NCBI GenBank assembly: GCA_034505955.1 | Contig: JAPDQK010000014.1 | Span: 1-64,000 of the forward strand | Direction of reading: 5' to 3' | DNA from: Zhuqueibacter pondensis | Lineage (GTDB): Bacteria > Zhuqueibacterota > Zhuqueibacteria > Zhuqueibacterales > Zhuqueibacteraceae | DNA: 64,000 nt | Part shown: positions 16,791 to 25,362 of the stretch, one piece after another | Layout: each line of letters opens with the position of its first letter | How positions within the stretch are numbered: the first letter of the stretch is position 1 | Position numbers and translations under genes: made by a program | Notes under the pieces: generated by a model | Database searches by the model: none | The model's input: the letters and a program-made list of their open reading frames with translations, nothing else | What the model was told of the DNA's origin: nothing

Positions 16791-18469
16791 TCTTTCGATT
16801 CCATCAGGGACATGGCTTCTTCCAAAGTTGGTAAACGCCAGTCATTGTAGCCAGCGAAACGTTTGTTGTTCAAATCGCGAATATATTTTTCGGCATCGGC
16901 GTAAGTCACGGAATCTGGAGATCCGGATTGCTGCCACATCAGGCCGGTGGCGTGATCGAGCACTATTTTCGCACCGTCTTTTTCACGCACTTCGCAGAGA
17001 TGCAAAATGCCCTCCCCCTCTTTGTGATAATTCCAGTCGAAAAAACCATGCTGCTTTAGCATTTTGCGGACGTTAGCTTCTTTGAACTCTTGTACAGGAT
17101 TTGACCGCAGGGAAAGCGGGTACCTACTGAGATCGATCGTGGTAACATCAAAAGCTATTCGCCTTTCCTCAAGAATTCCCCTAAAAAACGCATTCATCTG
17201 GTCAGTCCACTCCAATCCGCGACAGGCTTTATCTCCTTCAGTAAATCTTTTAACAATCAGATACTCCATAATCGATCGGTGCGCGAATTTGTAGTTACCT
17301 TCGGCATCGCGGTTCAATAACGAGCGGCCGCTGAGCTGCCAGTCTTTCAAAGGAAAGTCCCATTCTTTGGCCAGTACTGCCAGCTCGGACCGGGGAATGC
17401 GTTCGGCGCCGCGCCTCTCGCGGTTGCGGTAGAGATCAATTGCCAAACGCTCGGAAAACTGGCGCAACGTTTCGGGATCGACCCAGCGGCTCTCGCGCTC
17501 CGACCATTTTTGCACCAGCACTTCGTAAAGTTGAAACGAGTACTCAATGTGCGCACCGCTTTCCAACAAATCGGGAATGTACGCGAGCAGCATGGGCCGC
17601 ACACTGAGCAGCGGAATTTTTTTCACCAGCTCGCGCGCCTCTTTGCGCTTATTCCAGCGCCAAAATGAGTAACGCTGGCAAATAAATTCCTCCACCTGCT
17701 CGTCGTTCAGCGGAGAGAGGTACAATTTCCAAAATTCGTAAGTGGCGCCCTCGCCGGCTTTGCGCGGGCCTACTCGGGCAATGCCGGTCTCGCGCGGAAT
17801 CTCTTCGTCCCGCGGAAAGAATTGCGTGCGGCAGGTGATCAGCACCCGCTTAAAATAGCGGCAGGCGTGCATCAATTCAAGCAGCCGCTGCCGGTGATCT
17901 TTGATGGCTTTGGTGTCTTCGTCAAACGCGTCGAGAAAAAGCACGGTGTTTTGCGGATCGGGAATTTTGGCGATATACCCATCGGCGTCGGGAATGCCGA
18001 GCGGCACCACGGCCATGCGCTGGCGTTTGCGTTTGGGCAAATGTTGGTTGCGGGCGTAATAGTTGAGCGCAAAGGAAGTCTTGCCCATGCCCGAGTCCGC
18101 AAGCAACAGCAGGTGGCGCTGCGGGCTTTCTTTTGCCAGATACTTATCGACCGTGTCGAAGAGTTTTTCTTCGGTGGCAATCACCTGGCGGATCTCGGCC
18201 TCCTGCGCCGGATCGACGCTGGAGCAATTCGGCGGGATGTAGTAGCGGGTGGAGCTCTTGATGGTTTCCGGGCCGTAGAGCTCGGAGCCGAAACTTTTCT
18301 CGAGCAGCCGCTGCGTGCGGCGTTGCTGCCGGTACGCCCTGAAACCAAAGAAATCGAATATGGCGCTCATCACGGCCGCGTGCGTGCCAATAACCACGAG
18401 GATAATCTCGGTTGGCCATTGTTGCGGATTGAGGATAATGTGCAGAAAACTGGTGGAATCGGGCGGCAT
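16598..18469 (-). CDS. NACHT-type ATPase with membrane anchor and C-terminal DUF1566/Lcl-type domain; 3' end frameshifted
   Basis: 623 aa. An N-terminal hydrophobic helix (about residues 20-42) is followed by a P-loop ATPase with Walker A ADSGMGKT (124-131) and Walker B FLDAFDED (178-185). An arginine-rich sensor segment (VLITCRTQFFPRDEE) and a winged-helix-like region (LLNRDAEGNYKFAHRSIMEYLIVKRF) complete a NACHT/STAND architecture. From about residue 460 comes the module shared with the TIR gene (VRKMLKQHGF, DHATGLMWQQSGS, NDWRLPTLEEAMSLM, RWIWTADKES). The last ~25 residues (after FHYGNC) are out of frame because of a 2-nt deletion; translation passes the homologous stop and ends at 16598. 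It is a probable membrane-linked immune-type sensor; the ligand is unknown. Confidence 0.83.
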   Translation of the reverse strand: MPPDSTSFLHIILNPQQWPTEIILVVIGTHAAVMSAIFDFFGFRAYRQQRRTQRLLEKSFGSELYGPETIKSSTRYYIPPNCSSVDPAQEAEIRQVIATEEKLFDTVDKYLAKESPQRHLLLLADSGMGKTSFALNYYARNQHLPKRKRQRMAVVPLGIPDADGYIAKIPDPQNTVLFLDAFDEDTKAIKDHRQRLLELMHACRYFKRVLITCRTQFFPRDEEIPRETGIARVGPRKAGEGATYEFWKLYLSPLNDEQVEEFICQRYSFWRWNKRKEARELVKKIPLLSVRPMLLAYIPDLLESGAHIEYSFQLYEVLVQKWSERESRWVDPETLRQFSERLAIDLYRNRERRGAERIPRSELAVLAKEWDFPLKDWQLSGRSLLNRDAEGNYKFAHRSIMEYLIVKRFTEGDKACRGLEWTDQMNAFFRGILEERRIAFDVTTIDLSRYPLSLRSNPVQEFKEANVRKMLKQHGFFDWNYHKEGEGILHLCEVREKDGAKIVLDHATGLMWQQSGSPDSVTYADAEKYIRDLNNKRFAGYNDWRLPTLEEAMSLMESKEHGGLYIDPIFDHNQRWIWTADKESAGRAWYVDFHYGNCVSQRYWQPHLCPCCAPVTIIGHLVI

Positions 18470-18596
18470 AGAGATTTCCCCATCAATCAGTTTGTAGATT
18501 TCTATCCAATTGTGTTATCGTATTGCCCATGAGAAACTATCAGAACAGCAAAGATTTTAAAATTGGTTTGTCTTTTGGGTTCCGGCTATTGCCGCG

Positions 18597-18860
18597 TTAT
18601 GAGAAAAATCGCTCATAATCATCATGACTGCCAATCCAAAACCATGTAACCGTATCACCTTCGAGGATGCCAACGGCACGATAACCCCGCGTTATTCTCA
18701 CAGACCAGACATCCTCTTCACGATTAATACATTTGAAATGCAGGGATGGATGGAAGGGATTTTGTGCCCACAAGCGGTAGGCTTTTCTAGCGCCACGCTT
18801 GATGTCTTCGTCAAGCAGCTTGCAGGCAGACCAAAACGATGGCAGGGTGGCGGAGTTCAT
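18597..18860 (-). CDS. RelE/ParE-superfamily toxin
   Basis: 87 aa. The fold pattern is LPSFWSACKLLDEDIKRGARKAYRLWAQNPFHPSLHFKCI, then VWSVRITRGYRAVGILEGDTVTWFWIGSHDDYERFF. This matches the RelE/ParE-like group with the conserved R-x-t-x-x-Y-R-A strand and the C-terminal I-G-x-H-x-x-Y. Such toxins cut ribosome-bound mRNA or poison gyrase; the sequence does not decide which. Its start overlaps the end of the antitoxin gene by 4 nt, the usual type II arrangement. Confidence 0.86.
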   Translation of the reverse strand: MNSATLPSFWSACKLLDEDIKRGARKAYRLWAQNPFHPSLHFKCINREEDVWSVRITRGYRAVGILEGDTVTWFWIGSHDDYERFFS

Positions 18861-19087
18861 AACTGGTCATAGTCCATTGGCGTTGCCTGTCCTTCAGCAA
18901 TCTGCTGCTTGGCGCGGCGCGCCGCAGCCATCAATTGGGGTTGGGTTTTCTTGAACAACGTGTCCCATTGCAGCTCATCCGACAGGTCTTCGAGATACTC
19001 ACGCAGATGCGTTACCACTTGATCTTGCACCGTGTCAGGCAAAGACTCCATCATTTTTATCACTGTGGCAATGGTTGTGGATGACAT
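18857..19087 (-). CDS. Antitoxin partner of the RelE/ParE-like toxin
   Basis: 76 aa, first gene of the pair. Mostly helical: TTIATVIKMMESLPDTVQDQVVTHLREYLEDLSDELQWDTLFKKTQPQLMAAARRAKQQIAEGQATPMDYDQL. The ending A-EGxxxPMDYDQL is typical of antitoxins that wrap the toxin with their C-terminus. There is no recognisable ribbon-helix-helix domain, so autoregulation is uncertain. Its stop overlaps the toxin start by 4 nt, which suggests coupled translation. Confidence 0.82.
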   Translation of the reverse strand: MSSTTIATVIKMMESLPDTVQDQVVTHLREYLEDLSDELQWDTLFKKTQPQLMAAARRAKQQIAEGQATPMDYDQL

Positions 19088-19223
19088 GGTTAAACTCTCC
19101 CTTGCAATAGATTTCTTGCTTAAACCAACGCAGCTTTCTCATGAGGAGGAGACAAAAAAATCTACGTTAACGATTCTAACCGAATAAAATTAAACAATAC
19201 TTGGCAAAGATGCAATGCCAATT

Positions 19224-20375
19224 TTATTCTGCGGCCTCTTCTATGCGGGTAATTTTTCCCGCGAAGCTCCAGCGATAACGCACGCCCTTCCAGTGCACCG
19301 TCGCCGGCAACAGCACGGTCGGCGCGAGAAAAAAACTGTAGAGAAAATAATAGATTTCAAAAAGGGGAAAGACGGACAAAAGGTCTTTCCGTGCGAGACG
19401 GCGTGCACTTTGCCAGAGGAGCAAAAAATCCGCCGCCACCAAAACCAAAAAGCAGCTCGCGGCCAGCGCCGGCGAAATGAACGCTGCAACGACACAGGCC
19501 AGATGGCCGAGGAAGGCGATCACCATCAACCATTTGGCCAGCAGGCCGACGTCCTTGCCGCCGGCAGCCCAGCGCTGGCGTTGATCGTAGAATTCACGCC
19601 AGCTTGCCGGCGGTTCGCTGGTGATGGCGATCTGCGGATCGAGCGGAAAGAGAATTTGCCAATCGGTTTGCTCGTGGATCGCGCGCATCAGCGCAAAATC
19701 TTCGATGATGCTGAAGCCGATTTTTTCATAACCGCCGACGGCCTCGTAAGCGCTGCGGCGAAACGCAAAATTGTTGCCGAGAATGGAAACCGGCTTGCCG
19801 AGTCCGGCGGCGCCGGCACCGGCCGCCAGCAGATACATCCAATCGAGAGTTTGGATTTTGGCAAAGAGTGAGCTTTTTGCCTCGCGCTGGGAGAGTAGCG
19901 TGAAGCCGCCGACCAGACCGACTTGCGGCGCAAAATAACTCACCATTCGTGCCAACCAAGTCGCCGGCACCTGGCAATCGGCATCGGTTTGCAAAATGAT
20001 CTCACCACGTGCGTGCGGCATGCCCTGGCACAACGCACTGGCTTTTCCGGACATGTTCTCGAGGCGCTGGCTGATGGGGATGATTCGTATCTGCGGATGC
20101 CGGCGCGCAAAGTTTTCTGCCACGGCGCGCGTGTTGTCCGTCGAGCGGTCGTCGATGACAAGAATCTCGAATTTATCGCCGGGATACTGCGAGCGCAGAA
20201 GCGAGTTCAGACACCAGGGCAGTCTTTTCTCTTCGTTGCGAGCGGCAATCAGGACGGAAACCAGTGGCTGGTGGGAAACGCGGGTTGCGCGCTGGCGAGA
20301 TAGACCATAAAGAATGACGAACGAGGAGAGGACATAGAACAGTACAATTGCCCAAATCACGATCAAAATATTCAT
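19224..20375 (-). CDS. Family 2 glycosyltransferase, membrane-bound
   Basis: 383 aa. One N-terminal transmembrane helix (NILIVIWAIVLFYVLSSFVILYG) precedes a GT-A domain: VSVLIAARNEEKRLPWCLNSLL, LVIDDRSTDNT, the DxD-type metal site LQTDADCQ, and the processive-type DQRQRWAAGGKD (QxxRW). Several C-terminal helices follow. It starts 4 nt after a second GT2 gene, so the two are co-transcribed. It probably adds sugars to a lipid-linked or exported polysaccharide; the donor is unknown. Confidence 0.88.
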   Translation of the reverse strand: MNILIVIWAIVLFYVLSSFVILYGLSRQRATRVSHQPLVSVLIAARNEEKRLPWCLNSLLRSQYPGDKFEILVIDDRSTDNTRAVAENFARRHPQIRIIPISQRLENMSGKASALCQGMPHARGEIILQTDADCQVPATWLARMVSYFAPQVGLVGGFTLLSQREAKSSLFAKIQTLDWMYLLAAGAGAAGLGKPVSILGNNFAFRRSAYEAVGGYEKIGFSIIEDFALMRAIHEQTDWQILFPLDPQIAITSEPPASWREFYDQRQRWAAGGKDVGLLAKWLMVIAFLGHLACVVAAFISPALAASCFLVLVAADFLLLWQSARRLARKDLLSVFPLFEIYYFLYSFFLAPTVLLPATVHWKGVRYRWSFAGKITRIEEAAE

Positions 20376-20379
20376 TTGA

Positions 20380-21576
20380 TTAACTCCATTTGATTAACTC
20401 CCCCATGGATTGAAGAGAATGGCTCTTCTTCGCTGCGAACTGCTCACCGCGCCAACTGAATTTGGCAAATTGCCCGCGCGTTGCAAAGAATAAGATGTAG
20501 AACGGATGCAATAATGCCGCCAACGGGAAAACCGGCAGAAGCTCCTGCTCTGCGAAGAGTTTTGAAGCACGTCGCAAATAAAAATATTCGCCGGCAGCTT
20601 TGAGTACGCCGAGAATCAGCGCCGAAATGAAAAACTCCCACCAGCCACAAACCGCAGAGAGCAAGCCGATGCACAAAATCAAATTGAGCAAATAAACCAG
20701 CAGCAACGCCAGCGTCAAAGAAGGCTGGTAGTGCAAGCTCTTTGAGGCATAGCGCGTGCGTTGCGCTTTGAAATCCTGCCACGAGGCCGGCGGCTGCACC
20801 GGTGCATGCGAGTTGGGATGAGCAGCATAGCCGATTTTCCCGATTCCGGCTTCATGCATTTTATGGAGCAGCAAATCATCATCGCCGGAAATCCAATGGG
20901 CGATGCCGGCAAATCCGCCGATGCGCAAGTACGCCTCGCGGCGATAGGCCATGTTGCTGCCGGTGCAGGTCAATGGCTGGCCCGCAGCGATGCCGCCAGC
21001 GGCTACGGCAGCGTGAGAAAAATATTCGAGTGCTAAAACTTTTTGCCAGAACGAGTCGCGTGGAATATACGGGGAGTAGCCGCACACCATCACGACCTCC
21101 GGGGCAAACGCCGCGGCCATCTCTTGAATCCATAACGGTCCGGGCGCAGCATCGGAATCCGTCAGGAGAATGATTTCGCCGGTGGTGTGATGAATGGCCA
21201 TGTCGATGGCGCGTTTTTTTGGCGCGAAATTCGGGACCGTGTCGTTGATCCGCAGATGAATGACGTTTGGATGTGATGCCGCAAAATTCTCCATTATTTC
21301 ACTGGTGCGATCAGTCGATCGGTCGTCAACCAGACAAATCTCGAGCTTGTTGGCAGGATATTGCTGTTGTGCCACGGCTTGCAAGAGACGAGGCAAACGC
21401 TGCTCTTCATTCCGCGCGCAGACGATGACAGAAACAGAGGGTAAGTTCTTTGCCGATGTTTTTTTGTTGTTGGCATTTAAATTTTCGAGATGGCGCAGTC
21501 CTTTGCCGAGCCAGAGCAGAATACCGAGATAGGCAAGTGTGAGAATTGCGAGAGTATAACCGAATATAGAAAGCAT
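20380..21576 (-). CDS. Family 2 glycosyltransferase, membrane-bound
   Basis: 398 aa from ATG 21576 (MLSIFGYTLAILTLAYLGILLWLG), chosen because the 44 residues of a possible extension to 21708 look unlike a protein start and fall in hairpin-rich DNA. GT-A core: VSVIVCARNEEQRLPRLLQAV, LVDDRSTDRT, LLTDSDAAPGP, GDDDLLLHKM, and QRTRYASKSL as QxxRY. C-terminal transmembrane helices follow. It is a paralogue of the next gene downstream, which starts 4 nt after its stop. Both belong to a surface-polysaccharide cluster with the Wzi-like protein upstream. Confidence 0.87.
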   Translation of the reverse strand: MLSIFGYTLAILTLAYLGILLWLGKGLRHLENLNANNKKTSAKNLPSVSVIVCARNEEQRLPRLLQAVAQQQYPANKLEICLVDDRSTDRTSEIMENFAASHPNVIHLRINDTVPNFAPKKRAIDMAIHHTTGEIILLTDSDAAPGPLWIQEMAAAFAPEVVMVCGYSPYIPRDSFWQKVLALEYFSHAAVAAGGIAAGQPLTCTGSNMAYRREAYLRIGGFAGIAHWISGDDDLLLHKMHEAGIGKIGYAAHPNSHAPVQPPASWQDFKAQRTRYASKSLHYQPSLTLALLLVYLLNLILCIGLLSAVCGWWEFFISALILGVLKAAGEYFYLRRASKLFAEQELLPVFPLAALLHPFYILFFATRGQFAKFSWRGEQFAAKKSHSLQSMGELIKWS

Positions 21577-22018
21577 GAATATGTTCGAGATTTCACAAAA
21601 AACGCTTGTCGTGATGCCTTCCGGCATTCGTACGTAAGAGGTTTCGACCCCTGAAAGGGTCACTACGAACGCCATGTTCGTGGTAAAAATCTTGCCGTAA
21701 GAGCACAAATTTGACTCTTAAAGCCCCAACGTGAACAAGCCAGAACCAAAAAAGACAAAATAATTGTTGACAAAATAATTTTAAAATTCGGACGCAGTCT
21801 TTGCTCAAAAAGCAAAGATTCCATTGACATTGAGCTTTGCATTAATAAATGGAAACGGAACGCAATACCTGGTTTGATGTCATTAAGGAGGAATCCCTAC
21901 GGGCGCAGCCCAAAAGACAACATAATTGACGACAACATAATTTTAAAATCATTTTGTCACCAATTATTTTGTCTTTTGAGATCTCTGCCCAAAAAGCAAA
22001 GATTCCATTGATAAAGGA
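21577..22018. repeat. Repeat-rich gap between the Wzi-like gene and the glycosyltransferases
   Basis: Contains a 38-nt direct repeat (21750-21787 and 21912-21949, four mismatches) and an exact 22-nt direct repeat (21806-21827 and 21990-22011). A further inverted repeat has 18-nt arms at 21911-21928 and 21961-21978 with one mismatch. A repeat core CCTACGGGCGCAGCC at 21896-21910 lies directly against the left arm. Near 21640-21680, GACCC/GGGTC and CGAAC/GTTCG stems occur. No gene is apparent. Confidence 0.65.
21896..21910 (+). repeat. Dispersed repeat core CCTACGGGCGCAGCC
   Basis: A 15-mer identical to the copy at 58382 and one base different from those at 13178, 14373 and 57575. It abuts the left arm of an 18-nt inverted repeat. 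Confidence 0.7.
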
Positions 22019-23641
22019 TCAAAAATCCGCACGTACCGAGAACGCGGCGCGGCGCCGGACTTTGGTGGCATTGGGAATGAAATCAGCGTTGTGCCGGCGC
22101 TCCAACCCCCACTCGAGTTTGAGATAAATGTCGCGTCGCAGTTGGTTTTCCACCTCGAATTGCCAGAAGGTGGATTTGATGGTCGTGCCCGCAAGAAATC
22201 CCTTGGCGCCGCTTTCGCCCTGGCGATGCGGCAGGAAAATATCGCCGCGGCCTTTGCGCTGAAAAGTAAATTGGGAAACCATGCGCAGGTCGCGATGTGG
22301 TTGAAACGCCGCCTGCACAGTGAAGCGATCCGCGTTTGGCCCGAAGCGCGCGCCGAGTCCTTCGCCATCCTGCTCATACACGTTGACCGAATCGTTGTGC
22401 GTATAAACGAACGGATCGATGCGGGCATACTCGAGACGGATTTCGCCGCTGCGCCAGCCCAACGGCTGCGTCCAATACCAGCCGGCAAGATAGGCCAATT
22501 TGTTTCCCCAATAGGTGCCGATCGGGTATTCCAAACTCAAATCATCGATGAAAATCTCGCCATAACATTTGACGCCGCGGAGCGGGAACGCAGTGAAATC
22601 GAGGGTGAGCGTGTTGTTGTCCTTGTCACCGAGGAGATGCTCGGCGGCATGATACAGCATGAGCGGATTGAGATACTCGAACTCGGCGCCGCGGTTGCCG
22701 TAGATCACCGATTCACTGACACCAATGAACAAGCGCGGATGCGCCGCGATCTCCAATCGATGCGCTGCCAGAAATTTGCGTTGTGCCGCACGCAAATTGG
22801 CATGGACATAAGTGAAGCGAAACTTTCGCCAGCGCCGGTCGATTTTGATCAAATCGAACGGTTCGTTGTCGCGTGCCAGCGTGAGCTGCGTCAACGGACT
22901 GAGGTTCCAGGAGAGCTGGTTGCGTCCGATTTCCAAATCAAACCAGGGCAGACGCCAGCGGAAGTAGGCAACCGCTTTTTCACGAAACGCGGAGGCACCG
23001 GAGAGTACCACGGGAACACCGGCACCGGGCGTCACCACTTCGGCGGTGTCGTGAGCGCCACGCTCGAGAATGTTGCTGACATCGACGCTGGCCAGCAACC
23101 GGGGATGCAGCGCTGCGCGCATTCTGACGCCGGCGCGGGTCTGTGAGATATCAGCCTCTCCATTTTCCCATTTGCCGCGGCGAAATTCGAATCGTTGGAT
23201 GGCGAAGAGGTCCACGAAAATCCGGGTGTTGAATTCTTCATAACGGATGAAATGCCGCTCGGCGCCACGATGTGCCGGAGCGCCGATTTTCGGATCGGTG
23301 AATTCGGCGAGATATTGTTCCAGCAGCGCACGGTCTGCCGCGGAAAGGGAAAGGTTGCCCGCTTTTGCTGCTGCCAGAATTTGAAGGACCTGATCACGAT
23401 CGAGCGGCAGCACATGCAGGTCGGGAGCATGCTTGGGCAGCAGATTGACTAATTTCTCCAAAAAAGGATAAACGGCATGCTCGAGCGGCACGCCGGCTGA
23501 AGCAGAAGTAGTGGTCTCCTGAACATTTTGCGATGAATCAAAAGCAATAGTTTCCGACTGTGCCCAAAGGGGAGGATTGATCGTGAGCAGGACGAAGGTT
23601 AAAAACAAGATTTGAGGTTTCAATGGCAAATTTTTTTTCAT
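22019..23641 (-). CDS. Wzi-like capsule-assembly outer-membrane beta-barrel protein
   Basis: 540 aa. A Sec signal peptide is evident (KKNLPLKPQILFLTFVLLTINPPLWAQ). After an alpha/beta N-terminal region the sequence alternates amphipathic strands and ends with aromatic VRADF, as in outer-membrane barrels. Stretches such as FDLEIGRNQLSWNLSPLTQLTLARDNEPFD and GVSESVIYGNRGAEFEYLNPLMLYHAAEHLLGDKDNNTL match the capsule assembly Wzi family (PF14052). Wzi binds capsule polymer at the outer surface. Neighbouring glycosyltransferases and a radical SAM gene fit a polysaccharide locus. The radical SAM gene ends 21 nt upstream. Confidence 0.82.
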   Translation of the reverse strand: MKKNLPLKPQILFLTFVLLTINPPLWAQSETIAFDSSQNVQETTTSASAGVPLEHAVYPFLEKLVNLLPKHAPDLHVLPLDRDQVLQILAAAKAGNLSLSAADRALLEQYLAEFTDPKIGAPAHRGAERHFIRYEEFNTRIFVDLFAIQRFEFRRGKWENGEADISQTRAGVRMRAALHPRLLASVDVSNILERGAHDTAEVVTPGAGVPVVLSGASAFREKAVAYFRWRLPWFDLEIGRNQLSWNLSPLTQLTLARDNEPFDLIKIDRRWRKFRFTYVHANLRAAQRKFLAAHRLEIAAHPRLFIGVSESVIYGNRGAEFEYLNPLMLYHAAEHLLGDKDNNTLTLDFTAFPLRGVKCYGEIFIDDLSLEYPIGTYWGNKLAYLAGWYWTQPLGWRSGEIRLEYARIDPFVYTHNDSVNVYEQDGEGLGARFGPNADRFTVQAAFQPHRDLRMVSQFTFQRKGRGDIFLPHRQGESGAKGFLAGTTIKSTFWQFEVENQLRRDIYLKLEWGLERRHNADFIPNATKVRRRAAFSVRADF

Positions 23642-23662
23642 TTTTCAACAACCAGCAGCCCG

Positions 23663-24841
23663 TTAAACAAACAAGCCAATTCCCTGATTACAGTTTCTGC
23701 AGATGTCGATCGCCTGGCGGTTGGTGAGCAATTTTTGGCGAAAATTGTTGTATTTCTCGGATTCCCAAATCGCTGCAAAGTTGGGCGCCTGCTGCAGATC
23801 GCCAGTAAGGTGACGGCCGATTTTGTCAAAGCAGCAGGGCACGATGCTGCCATCCCAATTCACCAATGTGGTCAACCATGGCAGCAGACACGCGCCTTTG
23901 CCGCCGTTTTTCACGGAAAAATTTTCTTCGGTAAAATGATAGCGCCGGAACCGCACGTCGTTCGGCAGCCACTCCCGCGCCTGTGCGAGGGTTTCAACTT
24001 GCGCGGTCTTTATCAACAACCGGTCGACACCCAATTCTTTGGCGAGTTTCTTCATCGCGGCAAGCTCATGCTCATTGTGCTTCATCACGATGAACTGCAG
24101 GTAAATGTACGGCGTCTTGCGGCAGAGGCGTTTTCTCGCAGCCACCAAGTTGCGTGTTCCCTCCAAAACTTTTTGCAGTGAGCCGCCAACCCGGTAGTGA
24201 CCGTAACTCTCCTGCGTGGCGCCATCCACTGAAATGATAATCGTATCGAGGCCGCTGTTCACCGTGGCCTCGGCAGTTTTCGCGTCGAAATAGTGGGCAT
24301 TGCTGCTGGTGGTGACATACAGTCCTCGCTGCTTGGCGTAGGCTACGAATTCAATGAATTGGCGATTGAGATACGGCTCGCCCTGATGGTAGAGCACGAC
24401 ATAAATGGCGTAATCAGCCAACTCGTCAATCAGACGCTTGTAGGTCGAAAAATCCATGCGGCCGTTGGGCCGCGCCATGGTGCCGTTGCCGGTCACACAC
24501 AACGGACAGCGCAAGTTGCAAATGTTCGTCGGCTCGACGGTAAGAATCGGCGGCACGCCCCAGACAAAATTCTTTTTGGTGATGGCGGAAAGCAAAAACG
24601 AAGCGAGCACCTTTCCGGCATTCCACACGCGGCGCAAGGTGAGGCTTTTCAAGAGTTGTGCGAACGCCACCTCTTTGCCAATCCCCAACTCCAGCCTTCG
24701 CAATCGGAAAGGCCATTTCTTTTTTTCAGAAATTGGGGCCGGCGAAGGCGCAAAAGCCATTGCAGGAGCTGTCATGGAGGAATCAATGATTGGAAGAGAA
24801 ATTCGGGACGTGCTCATTCGGTTCGCGGTTTTATGACGCAA
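23663..24841 (-). CDS. Radical SAM / SPASM-domain protein
   Basis: 392 aa. The radical SAM cluster motif CNLRCPLC (C-x3-C-x2-C) is near residue 93, within EPTNICNLRCPLCVTGNGTM. Further motifs are YHQGEPYLN, a TSSNAHYF strand and ISVDGATQESYGHYRVGG. The C-terminal SPASM segment has cysteines in CLLPW, VPCCFDK and ICRNC for an auxiliary iron-sulfur cluster. Members modify peptides, sugars or other small molecules; the substrate here is not clear. It leads the polysaccharide-type gene group. The first ~45 residues are low in conserved features, so a later start is possible. Confidence 0.88.
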   Translation of the reverse strand: MRHKTANRMSTSRISLPIIDSSMTAPAMAFAPSPAPISEKKKWPFRLRRLELGIGKEVAFAQLLKSLTLRRVWNAGKVLASFLLSAITKKNFVWGVPPILTVEPTNICNLRCPLCVTGNGTMARPNGRMDFSTYKRLIDELADYAIYVVLYHQGEPYLNRQFIEFVAYAKQRGLYVTTSSNAHYFDAKTAEATVNSGLDTIIISVDGATQESYGHYRVGGSLQKVLEGTRNLVAARKRLCRKTPYIYLQFIVMKHNEHELAAMKKLAKELGVDRLLIKTAQVETLAQAREWLPNDVRFRRYHFTEENFSVKNGGKGACLLPWLTTLVNWDGSIVPCCFDKIGRHLTGDLQQAPNFAAIWESEKYNNFRQKLLTNRQAIDICRNCNQGIGLFV

Positions 24842-24907
24842 TCAGACCGTGGATAAATCGGAAATAAGATATTGAAAAGGGAAGGAAGATGCAAGGGAAT
24901 TTTGTGG

Positions 24908-24958
24908 GAGACAAGCTGAGCGGATGATCGATAATATCGTCATCCCCTGGCTTGTCTC
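24908..24958. repeat. Nested inverted repeat in the leader of the radical SAM gene
   Basis: Outer arms GAGACAAGC (24908-24916) and GCTTGTCTC (24950-24958) enclose inner arms GGATGA and TCATCC, with a further CGAT/ATCG pair. It lies 67-117 nt upstream of the start at 24841. It could be a leader-RNA structure or a small palindromic element. Confidence 0.5.
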
Positions 24959-25023
24959 ACTACGATACATCTTTGCTGGGTGAAATTCCCAGTCAAATGC
25001 GTGATTTGCCCCATCCAAATAAA

Positions 25024-25056
25024 AAAGGGACACAGCGCGCGAAACCGTGTCCCTTT
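25024..25056. terminator. Hairpin, possible bidirectional terminator
   Basis: AAAGGGACAC (25024-25033) and GTGTCCCTTT (25047-25056) form a perfect 10-bp stem with A/T-rich ends. A second stem follows, CCTTAAAAA...TTTTTAAGG at 25072-25096. The pair lies between the small gene at 25159-25362 and the radical SAM gene, both read leftward. Confidence 0.6.
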
Positions 25057-25158
25057 CTTTGGGGTAGGTGTCCTTAAAAAAAACATCTTTTTAAGGATGG
25101 AAGTATATTGGATGATGGGGTAGCCTTAATCATTGACCGAATCAGCAGACATCGTCTA

Positions 25159-25362
25159 TTACAGCTCAATGTAGTAGCTCCCATCGCCATTTTTTCCAAT
25201 GTTGCCCGTAACCATGATGAAATCTGGCGAGGTTTTCTCCAACATTTTCAGTGCCTTGGCAGCACTACTGGTGTGTCGAAACTTGTAGCCTTGAGCATGC
25301 TTCATAACATTGCAAATCAAGTCCTCACTTTCGACTCGGCCAAAAAGTAGAATCTCTTTCAC
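25159..25362 (-). CDS. Small receiver-like protein, truncated REC fold
   Basis: 67 aa, GTG start with AGGAG seven bases upstream. The sequence KEILLFGRVESEDLICNVMKHAQGYKFRHTSSAAKALKMLEKTSPDFIMVTGNIGKNGDG follows the first half of a response-regulator receiver. It has a beta strand, a helix, a second strand, a second helix, and a DFIMVTG strand where the phospho-acceptor region would lie. The usual acidic pair at the first strand is missing and the second half is absent. It may be a remnant or a small regulator; no kinase is nearby. Confidence 0.5.
   Translation of the reverse strand: MKEILLFGRVESEDLICNVMKHAQGYKFRHTSSAAKALKMLEKTSPDFIMVTGNIGKNGDGSYYIEL

Noticed and set aside
14473..18469. Reverse transcriptase or template repeat inside the island
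   Set aside because: No YxDD-bearing frame and no third copy of the flanking sequence was seen in the window.
21577..21708. Upstream extension of the glycosyltransferase
   Set aside because: The 44 extra residues precede the first membrane helix and are encoded by hairpin-rich DNA; ATG 21576 fits better.
22091..23146. Long rightward frame of 351 codons
   Set aside because: It lies opposite the well-supported Wzi-like gene and shows no recognisable domains.
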